Positions 17,795 to 27,950 of a stretch of 64,000 bases of DNA are shown here, in pieces (positions within the stretch are counted from its first letter, which is position 1; every line of letters begins with the position of its first letter). The stretch spans positions 1-64,000 of the forward strand of contig CP074403.1 in NCBI GenBank assembly GCA_018388625.1. The letters run 5' to 3'. The notes under the pieces are model-generated. The model saw only the letters and a list, made by a program, of their open reading frames with translations. It was not told where the DNA came from and did not search any database. This DNA is from Nocardiopsis eucommiae. GTDB lineage: Bacteria; Actinomycetota; Actinomycetes; Streptosporangiales; Streptosporangiaceae. Both the position numbers and the translations under genes were made by a program.

Positions 17795-18388
17795 CTAGCC
17801 TTCCAGCCGGGCACTGAGGAGGTCGGCGAACCGAGTAATGCTCTCGTTCAGTGCCCGGTGCTTCATTACGACCTCGTCGGGCGCGCACCAGGCGAAGGGA
17901 TGAGGCGGATTGCGTAGCGTCTGAGCTGCCTTCATCAGGGCCAAGTGGAGGCTGACTGCTGCCCGGCAGAGCTCGTCGGCAGCCGGGTACAGCGGGGCGC
18001 ACACGGCATGCAGGTCGTCGGCGAGTGGGCGCAGCTCCGCGGGGGCCAACTCTGCGGGCGGGTCCTCGAAAGCGCGGAGATGGGCGAGCTGCTCACGGCT
18101 GATGCGGCTGGCCAGTGGCTCGGAGTCGATCTCAAACAGTTCTCCGGCCAGCTCGATGGTGCCGATCAGGCCAACCGTGATGACCGGCATCGAGGTCTGT
18201 GATCGGTAGCGGTGAGCAGCTCGGTGGAGTGCGCGCCCCGCCTCCTCGATCCTGTCTGCCTGCGAGCGGGGCGCGCGGTGATAGTGGATTGAGTTGTTCT
18301 GCTTCGCGATGACATCTCGTCCGGCTTCGACTTTGTGCAGCTCGATGTGGTCGCCGGTCACGACTTCGTCGCTTCCCTGGCGGGTCAT
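17795..18388 (-). CDS. hypothetical helical protein with STAND-type N-terminal motif
   Basis: The protein has 197 residues. ATG at 18388 follows GGGGAG by five bases and overlaps the stop of the 29-residue gene upstream. The N terminus GDHIELHKVEAGRDVIAKQ, then NNSIHYH, matches the AGRDVIAQQ segment of the NB-ARC protein, so they likely share an interaction module. The rest is all-helical (ADRIEEAGRALHRAAHRY, LADDLHAVCAPLYPAADELC). It may be a partner of a STAND protein; no enzyme motif is present. Confidence 0.6.
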   Translation of the reverse strand: MTRQGSDEVVTGDHIELHKVEAGRDVIAKQNNSIHYHRAPRSQADRIEEAGRALHRAAHRYRSQTSMPVITVGLIGTIELAGELFEIDSEPLASRISREQLAHLRAFEDPPAELAPAELRPLADDLHAVCAPLYPAADELCRAAVSLHLALMKAAQTLRNPPHPFAWCAPDEVVMKHRALNESITRFADLLSARLEG

Positions 18389-18474
18389 GACCACTCCCCG
18401 GGCGGGTTCTCCTGCTTGACGATGATGTAGCCACCGGTGCGGATTAGGCGCTGGTCGCGCTCTGAAAGGGTCAT
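18385..18474 (-). CDS. 29-residue leaderless, coupled peptide gene
   Basis: ATG at 18474 encodes MTLSERDQRLIRTGGYIIVK and ends at 18385 with TGA overlapping the next ATG. CATACT lies exactly six bases before the ATG, so the transcript is probably leaderless. It is too short for family assignment. Confidence 0.45.
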   Translation of the reverse strand: MTLSERDQRLIRTGGYIIVKQENPPGEWS

Positions 18475-18480
18475 GGACCG

Positions 18481-18486
18481 AGTATG
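18481..18486 (-). promoter_or_regulatory. -10 element CATACT, leaderless
   Basis: Read leftward, CATACT is followed by six bases (CGGTCC) and the ATG at 18474, the same spacing as the CAGAAT family. Confidence 0.45.
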
Positions 18487-18855
18487 CGTGAGGTTCAGGG
18501 GAGCCGTGGGAGCTCTTTTGGTCTCTGCCTGTCTTATCGAGGTAGGGGGCGTGCGAGGTTCTGAGAGATGGTTCCGACCTCCTCGACGCCCATGTTCGAC
18601 TTAGGGCATGCAAGGAAGTTAGCCTGCGGGAGAACGCCCCGGTGTCGCCTCTGTTCACATGCGCCCGGGGCTTTGTCGTGCCCCTAAGGGGGCGTGGCGG
18701 GACGGGCGGGATCATGCGTCCCGTCGCGGGGCCAGATGAGCCGCTGATCTGGACCAGCCGGAGCGTTGCCACGCCCTCGCGCGCGTGTTCTCGGTACTGG
18801 GCCTAGGGGACTTCGCGGATCCGGGTAAGCATGGCCACAACCACTGCGTAGAAGG

Positions 18856-18861
18856 CAGAAT
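18856..18861 (+). promoter_or_regulatory. CAGAAT -10 element, STAND A operon
   Basis: CAGAAT, six bases, then ATG at 18868. Upstream bases (GGCCACAACCACTGCG) closely match those before the STAND B promoter, showing recent common origin. Confidence 0.6.
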
Positions 18862-18867
18862 CGTCGT

Positions 18868-18971
18868 ATGCGACGAACACGGGCGTGGACCACGCAGTCT
18901 CTTCGACGCTGCAGGACGGGCCTGTGTCCTGGCCTGACGACGTCGCGCCTTCTCACCCTCAGGTCCGGTGA
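18868..18971 (+). CDS. short leader protein of STAND A, frameshifted once
   Basis: Leaderless ATG at 18868 starts MRRTRAWTTQ. After a one-base loss near 18895 the frame reads STLQDGPVSWPDDVAPSHPQ and ends with TGA at 18969, overlapping the GTG of STAND A (GTGA). The STAND B operon has an equivalent intact 37-residue leader (MPRTRAWTHTPSP). In STAND C and D the same position is a two-helix membrane segment. The leader may only couple translation, or may be a separate subunit. Confidence 0.5.
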
Positions 18972-21900
18972 CCCCGATGGCCGATAACCGCATTCGTGAT
19001 AACTACGGGGTCTCCATCCAGGCCGGTGCCATTCACGGGCCGGTCACCGTGCACGCCCCACCTGCCCACGTGCCCGTCCCCGGGTGGGTGGAGACGGCCT
19101 TGCCCGTCCACCAGGCCGACGTCCGTGACCTGGGCGTCCACGAAGCCCTACCTGGCACCGGCGGTGGGGGCTGCCGCCTTTGTGGCCCGCGACGTGGACG
19201 GCGAACTCGACCGGAGCCTGAGCGCTGCGGCGGGCTCACCGCGTGGCGGGTTGGTGTTGGTGGCTGGTGCCTCGACTGCGGGCAAGACCCGTGCCCTGGC
19301 TGCGGCGCTGGCCCGGACCCTGCCTGAGCGGATGCTGGTGGCTCCACCCGAGGACGCCGACCTGCGCCCTCTCCCTACCTGGTTCAAGGACAGGGCTGAG
19401 CGGGCCCCGCGGGGTGGGTGGTGTGGTTGGACGACCTGGACCGCCACCTGGCCGCCTCGGGCCTGACCCCTCCCTGGTCACGGAACTGGGCCAGGTCGGG
19501 GCGATCGTGGTCGCCACCATCCGGCGGGAGCGACTCGATTCCCTACGCCCGAGCAGCACCGACGACCGCTCCTCTGACGTGGAGGGGGCGGGGTATGCGG
19601 TTCTCAAGACCCCACCGGTCGTCGTAGAACGTCGCTGGAGCTCGCACGAGCGCGAGCGGGCTCGTGCCAGCGAAGACGAGCGTTTGGTCCAGGCCGGGGC
19701 CGATGAGCACTTTGGGGTGGCTGAGCAGCTGGCCGCGGGCCCTCTCCTCCAGCAGACCTGGCGTGATGGCCCCGACAGCGGACACCCGCGCGGGTACGCG
19801 CTGGTGGCCGCCGCAGTGGGTCTGGCCCAAGCCGGAGTGTCCAGCCCCTTGACCCGTGAACAGATCCACGCAGCTCACAGCGCTTATCTGCCTGCTCCTC
19901 CGCCCCTGCCCGAGGACGCCGATCGGGCCTGGGAGTGGGCCACCAAGCAGCGCAGCGGCATGGCCGGGCTGTTGGTGCCCGCCGACCACGACGGCCGGTG
20001 GCGGGCCTTCGACTACCTCACCCTCCCCGGCCCCCTGCCCGAGGCCGTCTGGAACGCGGCCCTGGACCCGGCCTTCGCCCAGGACCACTTCGATGTCGGT
20101 GTCATGGCTGACAAGGCAGACCGGGCTGACATCGCCGAAACAGCTTGGCGCGCCTCAGCCAAGGGGGCGACACCACCGCGATGAACAACCTCGGGTTCCT
20201 GCTGGCAAACAGGGGCAGGGTCGAGGAGGCCGAGACGTGGTATCGCAAGGCCATTGAAGGCGGCTACACCATCGCGATGAACAACCTCGGGTTCCTGCTC
20301 AAGGAAGTGGGCCGGGTCCAGGAGGCCGAGGGCTGGTACCGCAAGGCCATCGACGGCGGCTACATCGACGCGATGAACAACCTCGGGTTCCTGCTCAAGG
20401 AAGTGGGCCGGGTCCAAGAGGCCGAGGACTGGTACCGGCAGGCCATCGACGGCGGCCACACCAACGCGATGAACAACCTCGGGCTCCTGCTGGAGAAGGT
20501 GGGCCAGGTCCAAGAGGCCGAGGACTGGTACCGGCAGGCCATTGAAGGCGGCGACACCATCGCAATGAACAACCTCGGGCTCCTGCTAGCAAACACGGGC
20601 CGGGCCCAGGAGGCCGAGGACTGGTACCGCAAGGCCATCGACGGCGGCTACACCGGCGCGATGTTCAACCTCGGGTTCCTGCTGGAGAAGGTGGGCCGGG
20701 TCCAAGAGGCCGAGGACTGGTACCGGCAGGCCATTGAAGGCGGCGACACCGACGCGATGCACAGCCTCGGGTTCCTGCTGGAGAAGGTGGGCCGGGTCCA
20801 AGAGGCCGAGGACTGGTACCGCAAGGCCGCCCACCAAGACCACACCATCGCGAAGAACAACCTCGGGTTCCTGCTCAAGAAGGCGGGCCGGGTCCAAGAG
20901 GCCGAGAAGTGGTACCGGCAGGCCGCCGACCAAGACCACACCAACGCGATGGTCAACCTCGGGATCCTGCTGAAGGAGGCGGGCCGAATCCAGGAGTCCG
21001 AAGCATGGTTGGTACAGGCCGCCGACCAAGGCCACACCACCGCGATGCACAACCTCGGGCTCCTGCTGGAGAAGGCGGGCCGGGTCCAAGAGGCCGAGGA
21101 CTGGTACCGCAAGGCCATCGACGGCGGCTACACCACCGCGATGCACAACCTCGGGTTCCTGCTCAAGGAAGTGGGCCGGGTCCAGGAGGCCGAGGACTGG
21201 TACCGCAAGGCCATTGAAGGCGGCGACACCGACGCGATGAACAACCTCGGGGTCCTGTTGGAGAAGGTGGGCCGGGTCCAGGAGGCCGAGGACTGGTACC
21301 GGCAGGCCATTGAAGGCGGCGACACCGACGCGATGAACAACCTCGGGGACCTGTTGGAGAAGGTGGGCCGGGTCCAGGAGGCCGAGGACTGGTACCGGCA
21401 GGCCATTGAAGGCGGCGACACCGACGCGATGAACAACCTCGGGTTCCTGCTGGAGGAGGCGGGCCGGGTCCAGGAGGCCGAGGACTGGTACCGCAAGGCC
21501 GCCGACCAAGGCCACACCATCGCAATGAACAACCTCGGGGTCCTGCTGGCGAACACGGGCCGGGTCCAAGAGGCCGAAGGATGGTTGGTACAGGCCGCCG
21601 ACCAAGGCCACACCACCGCGATGAACAACCTCGGGCTCCTGCTAGCAAACACCGGCCGGGTCCAAGAGGCCGAGGACTGGTACCGGCAGGCCACCGACCA
21701 AGGCCACACCGACGCGATGAACAACCTCGGGATCCTGCTCAAGGAAGCGGGCCGAGTCCAAGAGGCCGAGGCATGGTTGCTACAGGCCGCCGAAGTCGGC
21801 GACACCACCGCGATGTATAACCTCGGGGACCTGCTGAAGGAAGCGGGCCGAGTCCAAGAGGCCGAAGCATGGTTGCTACAGTCCGCCGAAGCCGGCGACA

Positions 21901-22865
21901 CCACCGCGATGAACAACCTCGGCTTCCTGCTGGAGGAGGCGGGCCGGGTCCAGGAGGCCGAGGGCTGGTACCGGCAGGCCGCCGAACAGGGCCACAGCAT
22001 CGCGATGCACAACCTCGGGCTCCTGCTGGAGAAGGTGGGCCGGGTCCAGGAGGCCGAGGGCTGGTACCGGCAGGCCGCCGAACAGGGCCACAGCATCGCG
22101 ATGGACAACCTTGGGGACCTGCTGGAGAAGGTGGGCCGGGTCCAGGAGGCCGAGACGTGGTACCGGCAGGCCGCCGAACAGGGCCACACCAACGCGATGG
22201 TCAACCTCGGGGTCCTGCTGGCGAACACGGGCCGGGTCCAGGAGGCCGAGACGTGGTACCGGCAGGCCGCCGAACAGGGCCACACCAACGCGATGGTCAA
22301 CCTCGGGGTCCTGCTGAAGGAGGCGGGCCGGGTCCAGGAGGCCGAAGCATGGTTGGTACAGGCCGCCGACCAAGGCCACGCCACCGCGATGCACTACCTC
22401 GGGTTCCTGCTGAAGGAAGCGGGCCGGGTCCAAGAGGCCGAGGACTGGTACCGCAAGGCCATCGACGGCGGCGACACCGGCGCGATGGACAACCTCGGAG
22501 ACCTGTTGGAAGAGGTGGGCCGGGTCCAGGAGGCCGAGGACTGGTACCGCAAGGCCATCGACGGCGGCGACACCGACGCGATGAACAACCTCGGGGTCCT
22601 GCTAGCAAACACCGGCCGGGTCCAAGAGGCCGAAGCATGGTTGCTGCAGGCCGCCGAAGCCGGCGACACCGACGCGATGAACAACCTCGGGTTCCTGCTG
22701 AAGGAAGCGGGCCGGGTCCAAGAGGCCGAAGCATGGTTGCTGCAGGCCGCCGAAGCCGGCGACACCGACGCGATGAACAACCTCGGGGTCCTGCTAGCAA
22801 ACACCGGCCGGGTCCAAGAGGCCGAGGACTGGTACCGCGAGGCCGCCGAGGAGGCCGAGGGATAG
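18968..22865 (+). CDS. STAND A: STAND NTPase with about 28 Sel1/TPR-like repeats, frameshifted
   Basis: GTG at 18968 overlaps the leader stop. N terminus [20 protein letters not shown] is the beta-rich motif common before actinobacterial STAND modules. P-loop [16 protein letters not shown], Walker [11 protein letters not shown] and sensor-like [11 protein letters not shown] follow, then a conserved helical arm. From about 20166 the protein is a solenoid of 32-residue repeats ([20 protein letters not shown]). Frame changes near 19175 (two bases), 19410, 19470 and 20165 are all base losses in G/C runs, proven by comparison with intact paralogue C. Likely an NLR-like sensor switch, possibly for phage defence; no effector domain is recognised. 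Confidence 0.75.
20166..22850 (+). repeat. tandem 96-bp coding repeats of STAND A
   Basis: About 28 head-to-tail copies of a 96-bp unit encode the 32-residue solenoid repeat; spacing was checked at 21225 and 21321. Several neighbours are identical or nearly so at DNA level, which indicates recent duplication or gene conversion. Confidence 0.85.
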
Positions 22866-22945
22866 AACCTACGCGAGGACACGTGACTCTGGGGTCGAGG
22901 AGGATTACTCCAGGATCTGGCGGTAGCGCGCCGTGACCTGGCCCG

Positions 22946-22971
22946 CCCCCGTAACCGCCTGGTTGCAGGGG
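22946..22971 (+). terminator. probable terminator after STAND A
   Basis: CCCC/GGGG and AACC/GGTT arms form a hairpin with one mismatch, followed by TTTTCTTGT. Confidence 0.5.
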
Positions 22972-23039
22972 TTTTCTTGTAGTCAGGCAACGAGACACGC
23001 CATCTCGCGGAGCCGTTGGGTTCCTAGAAGGAGTGGTTG

Positions 23040-23222
23040 GTGCGTGTCTGTGGGGGAGGTGCTGCCCCGAAGCGGTCGGTGTTGTGGGAACAGGCGGATC
23101 GGGAGCTGTTGAAGCGATACCAGGCGGTTCGTCAGGAGGAGTCCGAGGGCTTCTTCTCGCTGCTGGGCTTTCCCGCGAGGACGGTGCCCCAGGGCTTGGA
23201 GAAGACCGCGAGCTCCGAGTGA
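23040..23222 (+). CDS. small hypothetical protein
   Basis: The protein has 60 residues. GTG at 23040 has AGAAGGAG six bases upstream, a good Shine-Dalgarno. The sequence LWEQADRELLKRYQAVRQEE is a helical, charged stretch. It converges with the leftward RelE-like gene 18 bases away. Function unknown. Confidence 0.5.
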   Translation: MRVCGGGAAPKRSVLWEQADRELLKRYQAVRQEESEGFFSLLGFPARTVPQGLEKTASSE

Positions 23223-23240
23223 TGGAACCTTTCGCCGCCT

Positions 23241-23553
23241 TCAACCGAGGGTGGCGAAGGGTGTGTACGGGGGGCAGGGTGGGCCGGGGTTGAAGATGGT
23301 GTCGGTACGCACTCGGCGCCAGATCACGTGCGGTGTGCCGGGAAAGCGCTCGTCCCCGTACTTCCATGTGGCCCGACCATCGGGGGCGCAGGTCATCTCG
23401 TAGACCCTCGGAGCGCCCTGGACGCCCTTGATCCGCAGCAGGGACGGAACCCCCTTTGTGCTCGTCGGGCGCGAACTCGCCCGTGACCACGCGTCGAAAT
23501 CGTGCGGCCTGTTCCCTGGTCAGCGTCTTGTAGTCCGTCTTGGAGCGGGGGTG
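23241..23553 (-). CDS. RelE/ParE-like small protein downstream of STAND B, frameshifted once
   Basis: Leftward reading gives TDYKTLTREQAARFRRVVTG. After a one-base loss in the GGGGG run near 23453 it continues SLLRIKGVQGAPRVYEMTCA, PDGRATWKYGDERFPGTPHV, IWRRVRTDTIF and stops at 23241. This resembles the Streptomyces family of RelE-like proteins with the VKGAPGVWEMTWAPDGRATF signature. No ATG or GTG is obvious at the expected start; the frame upstream is closed only by the stop codon of STAND B. The start is therefore uncertain, and an error at that stop would fuse it to STAND B. Confidence 0.5.
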
Positions 23554-25522
23554 TCAGGATCCTCCGGCTCGATGGAACCAGGTCATGGCCTCCTCGGACC
23601 GACCCGTCCTCCTCAGCAGGAGCCCGAGATTGAGCATCGCTGCGGTGAAACCGTGATCGATGGCCCGCAGGTACCAAGTCTCGGCTTCCTCCAGCCGCCC
23701 TGCCTCCTCCCGCATGACACCGAGGTTGTTCATCGCGCTGGTGTGGCCCTGTTCGGCGGCCCGCGAGTACCAAGTCTGGGCCTGTCCCAACTGATCCGTC
23801 CTTTCCAGTAGGGTCCCGAGGTTGTTCATCGCCTCGGCGTGGCCCTGTAGGGCGGCTTCGTGGAAGCAGTGCTCGGCCTTCTCGGCTCGGCCCGCTTCGG
23901 CCAGTAGAACGCCGAGGTTGTTCATCGCGTCGATTTGGCCCTGTAGGGCGGCTTCGCGGAACCAGGTCCGAGCTTCTTTCACCTGGCCCATCTTCTTCAA
24001 CAGGATTCCGAGGTTGTTCATCGCGCCAATGTGGCCCTGCTCGATGGCCCGCTGATACCAGGTCTTGGCTTCCTCCACTCGACCCGTCTTCCTGAGTAGG
24101 ACCCCGAGACACACCATCGCTTCGCTGTTGCCTTGGTCGGCGGCCGTTCGGAACCAGGTCTGGGCTGCCTCCACCTGGCCCGTATTCCTCAACAGGATTC
24201 CGAGGTTGTTCATCGCGCCAATGTGGCCCTGCTCGGCGGCTTCGCGGAACCAGTGCTCGGCCTCGTCGATTCGGCCCGCCTTCGCCAGTAGGACCCCGAG
24301 GTTGTTCATCGCGCCGGTATGGCCCCGCTCGGCCAGCGCGAGGTAGGCGGTTTCGGCGATGTCGGCACGATTGGCTCTACTTGCCGTGAGGCCGACGTCG
24401 ATGTGGTCTTCGGCGTAGGTCGGGTCCAGGGCCGTGTGCCACACGGCCTCGGGCAGGGGGCCGTGCAGGGTGAGGTAGTCGAAGGCCCGCCACCGTAGGC
24501 CGTCGTGGTCGGCGGGCACCAGCAGCCCGGCCAGTCCGCTCCGTGGGCGGGTGGCCCATGCCCAGGCCTGATCGGCTTCCTCTGGCATGGGTGGTGGGGC
24601 GGGCAGATGGGTGCTGTGAGCGTCGTGGATCTGCTCTTGGGTCAGGGGCTGGACACCCCGGCCTGGGCCAGGCCCACGGCGGCGGCCACCAGCGCGTAGC
24701 CGCGTGGGTGGCCGCTGTCGGGGCCGCTGCGCCAGATCGATTCCAGCACGGGGCCCGCGGCTAGCTGCTCGGCCACTCCGAAGCGTTCGTCGGCTGCGGC
24801 CCGGACCAGGCGCTCGTCTGCGCTGGCGCGGGCTCGTTCGCGTTCGGTGGGGGTCCAGCGGCGTTCGAGGAGGATCGGTGGGGTCTTGAGCACCGCGTAC
24901 CCCACTCCCGCTCCCAAGGTGTGGTCGGTGCTGCTCGGGTGCAGGGCCTGCAGGTGGTTCTGCCGGATGGTGGCGGCCACCACGGCACCAGCGTGGCCGA
25001 GTTCGGTGACCAGGGAGGGGGTCAGACCCGAGGCGGCCAGGTGGCGGTCCAGGTCGTCCAACCACACCACCCATCCTTGCGGTGCGCGTGCGGCCCCTTG
25101 TTTGAGCCAGGTGGGCAAGGGGCGCAGGTCGGTGTCCTCGGGTGGGGCCACCAGCATGCGCTCGGGCATGGTGCGGTCCAGCGCGGCGGACAGGGCGCGG
25201 GTCTTGCCGGCGGTCGAGGCGCCGGTGACCAGGACGAGGCCTCCGCGTGGTGAGGTCGCGAGGGTGGCCAGTCGCTGGTCGAGTTCCTCGTCCACGTCCC
25301 TGGCCACGTAGGGGGCAGGCCCGCGTCCTCAGTGCCGGGCAGGGAGTTGTGGACGCCTAGTTCGCTGGCCTGGGCCTGGTGGACGGGCAGGGCCACCTCC
25401 ACCCACCCGGGGACGGGTGCGGGGGTGGGTGGGGCGTGCACGGTGACTGGCCCGTGGATGGTTCCGGCCTGGATGGAGATCCCGTGGTTGTCGCCCATGC
25501 GGTTGTCGACCATCGGGGTCAC
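23554..25522 (-). CDS. STAND B: STAND NTPase with Sel1/TPR-like repeats, frameshifted twice
   Basis: GTG at 25522 overlaps the leader stop. N terminus [21 protein letters not shown]-loop [16 protein letters not shown], Walker [12 protein letters not shown] and sensor VVAATIRQNHL. Breaks near 25310 (CCCCC before TACGTGGCC) and 24655 (AGCCCC) are one-base losses. The solenoid has about nine repeats ([20 protein letters not shown]) and is more diverged than in A. About 655 residues. A and B lie tail to tail with only a small gene and the RelE-like gene between them. Confidence 0.75.
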
Positions 25523-25632
25523 CGGTCTTCGAGCCGTGGGGGTGCGAGGTGTTCAGGTCGCTCCGGGGAGGTGTCGCGCGTCGTCAGGGTCGTGGGGGAG
25601 GGGGTGTGTGTCCACGCCCGTGTTCGTGGCAT
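25519..25632 (-). CDS. 37-residue leader protein of STAND B
   Basis: Leaderless ATG at 25632 encodes MPRTRAWTHTPSPTTLTTRD and ends at 25519, overlapping the STAND B start by GTGA. The frame is intact. The first residues match the STAND A leader (MRRTRAWT), so the arrangement is conserved; the remainder diverges. Confidence 0.5.
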   Translation of the reverse strand: MPRTRAWTHTPSPTTLTTRDTSPERPEHLAPPRLEDR

Positions 25633-25638
25633 AGGGCG

Positions 25639-25644
25639 ATTCTG
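25639..25644 (-). promoter_or_regulatory. CAGAAT -10 element, STAND B operon
   Basis: Read leftward: CAGAAT, CGCCCT, then ATG at 25632. Flanking bases match the STAND A promoter over about 40 positions. Confidence 0.6.
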
Positions 25645-25649
25645 CCTTC

Positions 25650-26480
25650 CGCGCGGTGGGTGTGGCCATGCCGCGTGGGACCGGTGTGGTTCGGCGGTCC
25701 GTTGGATGTGAGGGCCAGGGTGGCTAAGACCGCGAGCGCCGCGCGGCCGGGTTCGTTGGGCTTGCTTGGCGCTGGTCCGGTGGTGGGGGTGGTCTCCCGA
25801 GCGCCCAATAGCAGGAGGAGTAGGTCACGAGTTGCTGCGTGGAAGAGTCTCCATCACGCAGGGTGGCGTGCGTGGCTGACCTTTGGTGGTGTGTGGGCGT
25901 ATCGTGGTTGGTGAAGGCAGGGGCAGGTCTCCCTGTTATGGGTCGCCCGAGGGTCCGTCGGTTGTCATCGGCGGGCCCTTGGTGTTTGTCCGCTGGAATC
26001 TTTCAAGGACGCGGCTCCGATCACCGCTGGGGTAGATGGCGCCCTGTTCGCGCTGGCGTGGGCGACGACGTGCCGCCGTGGATACTGCGTGTCCGCGTCT
26101 GCGGATGGGGATGCGGGGAGTGGGTCATCGTGGCGGTTCGCCACGTCTCCAAGGGCAGGCCGCCCCCCGGGGGGCGTTGGCGGTCGGGTGGGAGAAGTCT
26201 GACGCGAAACTCGGTGACCAGAATCGGACACGCTCGCCCCGGAAGTGCATTACATTCCCCAATCCCTGAAAGAGGGGCTCCGCATGGAGGGCAGACAGGC
26301 CCTGAGCAGGGGGAATGGGTGGATTCAGCGAGGAAGGCTGGGCTCCTGATCGCGAATCCAAGGATCTCATGGTCATAGTTTCCTTTCGCGGTTCACGTGA
26401 GTTGGGTGTTATTGTCCGCGCCTGGGAATTCGAGAATGGGATAAAGTCTCCCTTGGTACCCCATGCCATCGTGAACCAGG
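25650..26480. other. 830 bases without a supported gene
   Basis: This stretch contains the divergent upstream regions of STAND B (leftward) and the protease gene (rightward). Long open frames exist, but they are rich in W, R, G or P without RBS or domains, and I do not call them. The last 100 bases are relatively AT-rich (GAATTCGAGAATGGGATAAA) and probably contain the protease promoter. Confidence 0.4.
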
Positions 26481-26486
26481 AGAAAC

Positions 26487-27932
26487 ATGATCCCCCGAAC
26501 TCATAGCTCGAGGTCGGATAGGCCCCCTCGTGTGGCCGCCGCCTTGGCTCTCTTCCTTCCGGCCGCCTACCTGTTCGTCGTCGCTCCTCCCGCCGCCTTC
26601 GCGTCCACTGGACTTCCGCGAACCTCCTCCGTCGTCCTCGACGGAGGGGAGCGGTCCGAGTTGGAGCGCCCCGAGCTCGACGAAATTCGACGGGACGCGG
26701 AGGAAAATGGTGTCCCTCTGGAAGAGGCAGTCACCTCTTTCATCGAGGAGGCGGCTGAGGATACGCCCATCACAGCGGCGACCCACCCCGATGGTCCGGT
26801 GGACACACCGCCTGACCTGTACATCGATGATCTGACCGCGGCTGAGGTCGAAGACCTCATCCAGCTGGCGAAGGACGAGGGCATCTCCTTCGAGGAGTCC
26901 ATCGACCGTCACGGTTGGCAGAACCAGTTCATCGAGGTCGCCGAGGCCCTCGAGACGTCCTTCCCTGATGAGTTCTCCGGGGCGATGAAGACCCCTGAGG
27001 GCACGGCCTGGTTCGCCTTCAAGGACGAGGTGCCAGCCTCGGCCCTCGAACTGGCCGAAGCCCTTCCGGTGTCCGTCGAGCTTGTCTCCGATCGTGGATT
27101 CACCGAGAACGAGCTGATCGTGGCCAAGGACCTCGCGCACGCGGAGGTCTTGACGGACTCCAATACCGCCAACGTCGTCACTGGCTATGACATCGAAACC
27201 GGTGAAATCAACGTCCAGGCGCAGCTTAATGACGCTCCGGAGACGGAGTCGGCCATGACGGCGGCAGCGGCCGACATCGCCCCTGCCATGGAGCGCCACG
27301 ACCTGGCGGTGGACTTCCCGGTGCAGGTGGACATCGTCGAGGAGAACCCGATTCAGGAGGACAGCCGTTACATCCGTGGTGGTGGACTCATGAATTTCTC
27401 CGGAGGCTTGTGCACCAGCGGCTTCAACCTGAAGTACCAGTCCAGCAACACCAAGCGTGTGGGCACCGCGGGCCACTGCTTGATCGCCGCCTCGGGTACC
27501 TATTCCAACCACAGCACTCATGGGGGCAGAACCACGGTCTCCCGCGTCTGGAGGCACAACGGTAGCTGGGGTGATATCGGCTACTTCAGCATCGGCACCA
27601 AGACCGCCACCCGCACCTTCTACCAGAACACCAACAGCACGAGGTACGCCACCGGCAGGGCTGGTCTGCCCGCGGTGGGCACCTCTATCTGCAAGTACGG
27701 CCGGACCACCGGACGGTCTTGCAGCACCGTCCGACAGCGCCAGGTCTCGGCCGGAGGTAAGAGCAATCTGGTGGTCATGAACTCCACCAACTCTCGTGGA
27801 GGTGACAGCGGCGGCCCCTGGTACAACGGCGGGACCGCCTATGGCATCCACATGGGGAGGGTGGGCGGGCGTGCCGCCTTCACGCCTGCCTACTTCTTCC
27901 AGAACCGGGGATACGACGTCTGGACGCGCTAG
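26487..27932 (+). CDS. secreted trypsin-like serine protease with long pro-region
   Basis: The protein has 481 residues. ATG at 26487 with AGGAG four bases upstream. A signal peptide (AALALFLPAAYLFVVAPPAA) ends near FAS at 40. Residues 41 to about 290 form an acidic pro-region like the inhibitory pro-part of Streptomyces chymotrypsin-like proteases. The catalytic domain has GTAGHC (His330), GDIGYF (Asp363) and GGDSGGP (Ser441), with cysteines at 309/331 and 402/412 placed for disulfides. It would act outside the cell. The downstream lipoprotein gene begins 18 bases after its stop and is probably co-transcribed. Confidence 0.85.
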   Translation: MIPRTHSSRSDRPPRVAAALALFLPAAYLFVVAPPAAFASTGLPRTSSVVLDGGERSELERPELDEIRRDAEENGVPLEEAVTSFIEEAAEDTPITAATHPDGPVDTPPDLYIDDLTAAEVEDLIQLAKDEGISFEESIDRHGWQNQFIEVAEALETSFPDEFSGAMKTPEGTAWFAFKDEVPASALELAEALPVSVELVSDRGFTENELIVAKDLAHAEVLTDSNTANVVTGYDIETGEINVQAQLNDAPETESAMTAAAADIAPAMERHDLAVDFPVQVDIVEENPIQEDSRYIRGGGLMNFSGGLCTSGFNLKYQSSNTKRVGTAGHCLIAASGTYSNHSTHGGRTTVSRVWRHNGSWGDIGYFSIGTKTATRTFYQNTNSTRYATGRAGLPAVGTSICKYGRTTGRSCSTVRQRQVSAGGKSNLVVMNSTNSRGGDSGGPWYNGGTAYGIHMGRVGGRAAFTPAYFFQNRGYDVWTR

Positions 27933-27950
27933 AGCGTGGAAAGGGCATGC

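Noticed and set aside
21128-23490. Very long leftward open frames opposite STAND A (more than 400 codons)
   Set aside because: They are by-products of GC-rich tandem repeats on the coding strand; composition is Ser/Arg/Pro-rich, with no start signals or domains.
25839-26378. Rightward 179-codon frame between STAND B and the protease
   Set aside because: Rich in W, G and R with no start signal or domain; the opposite 88-codon frame is no better. Left as non-coding.
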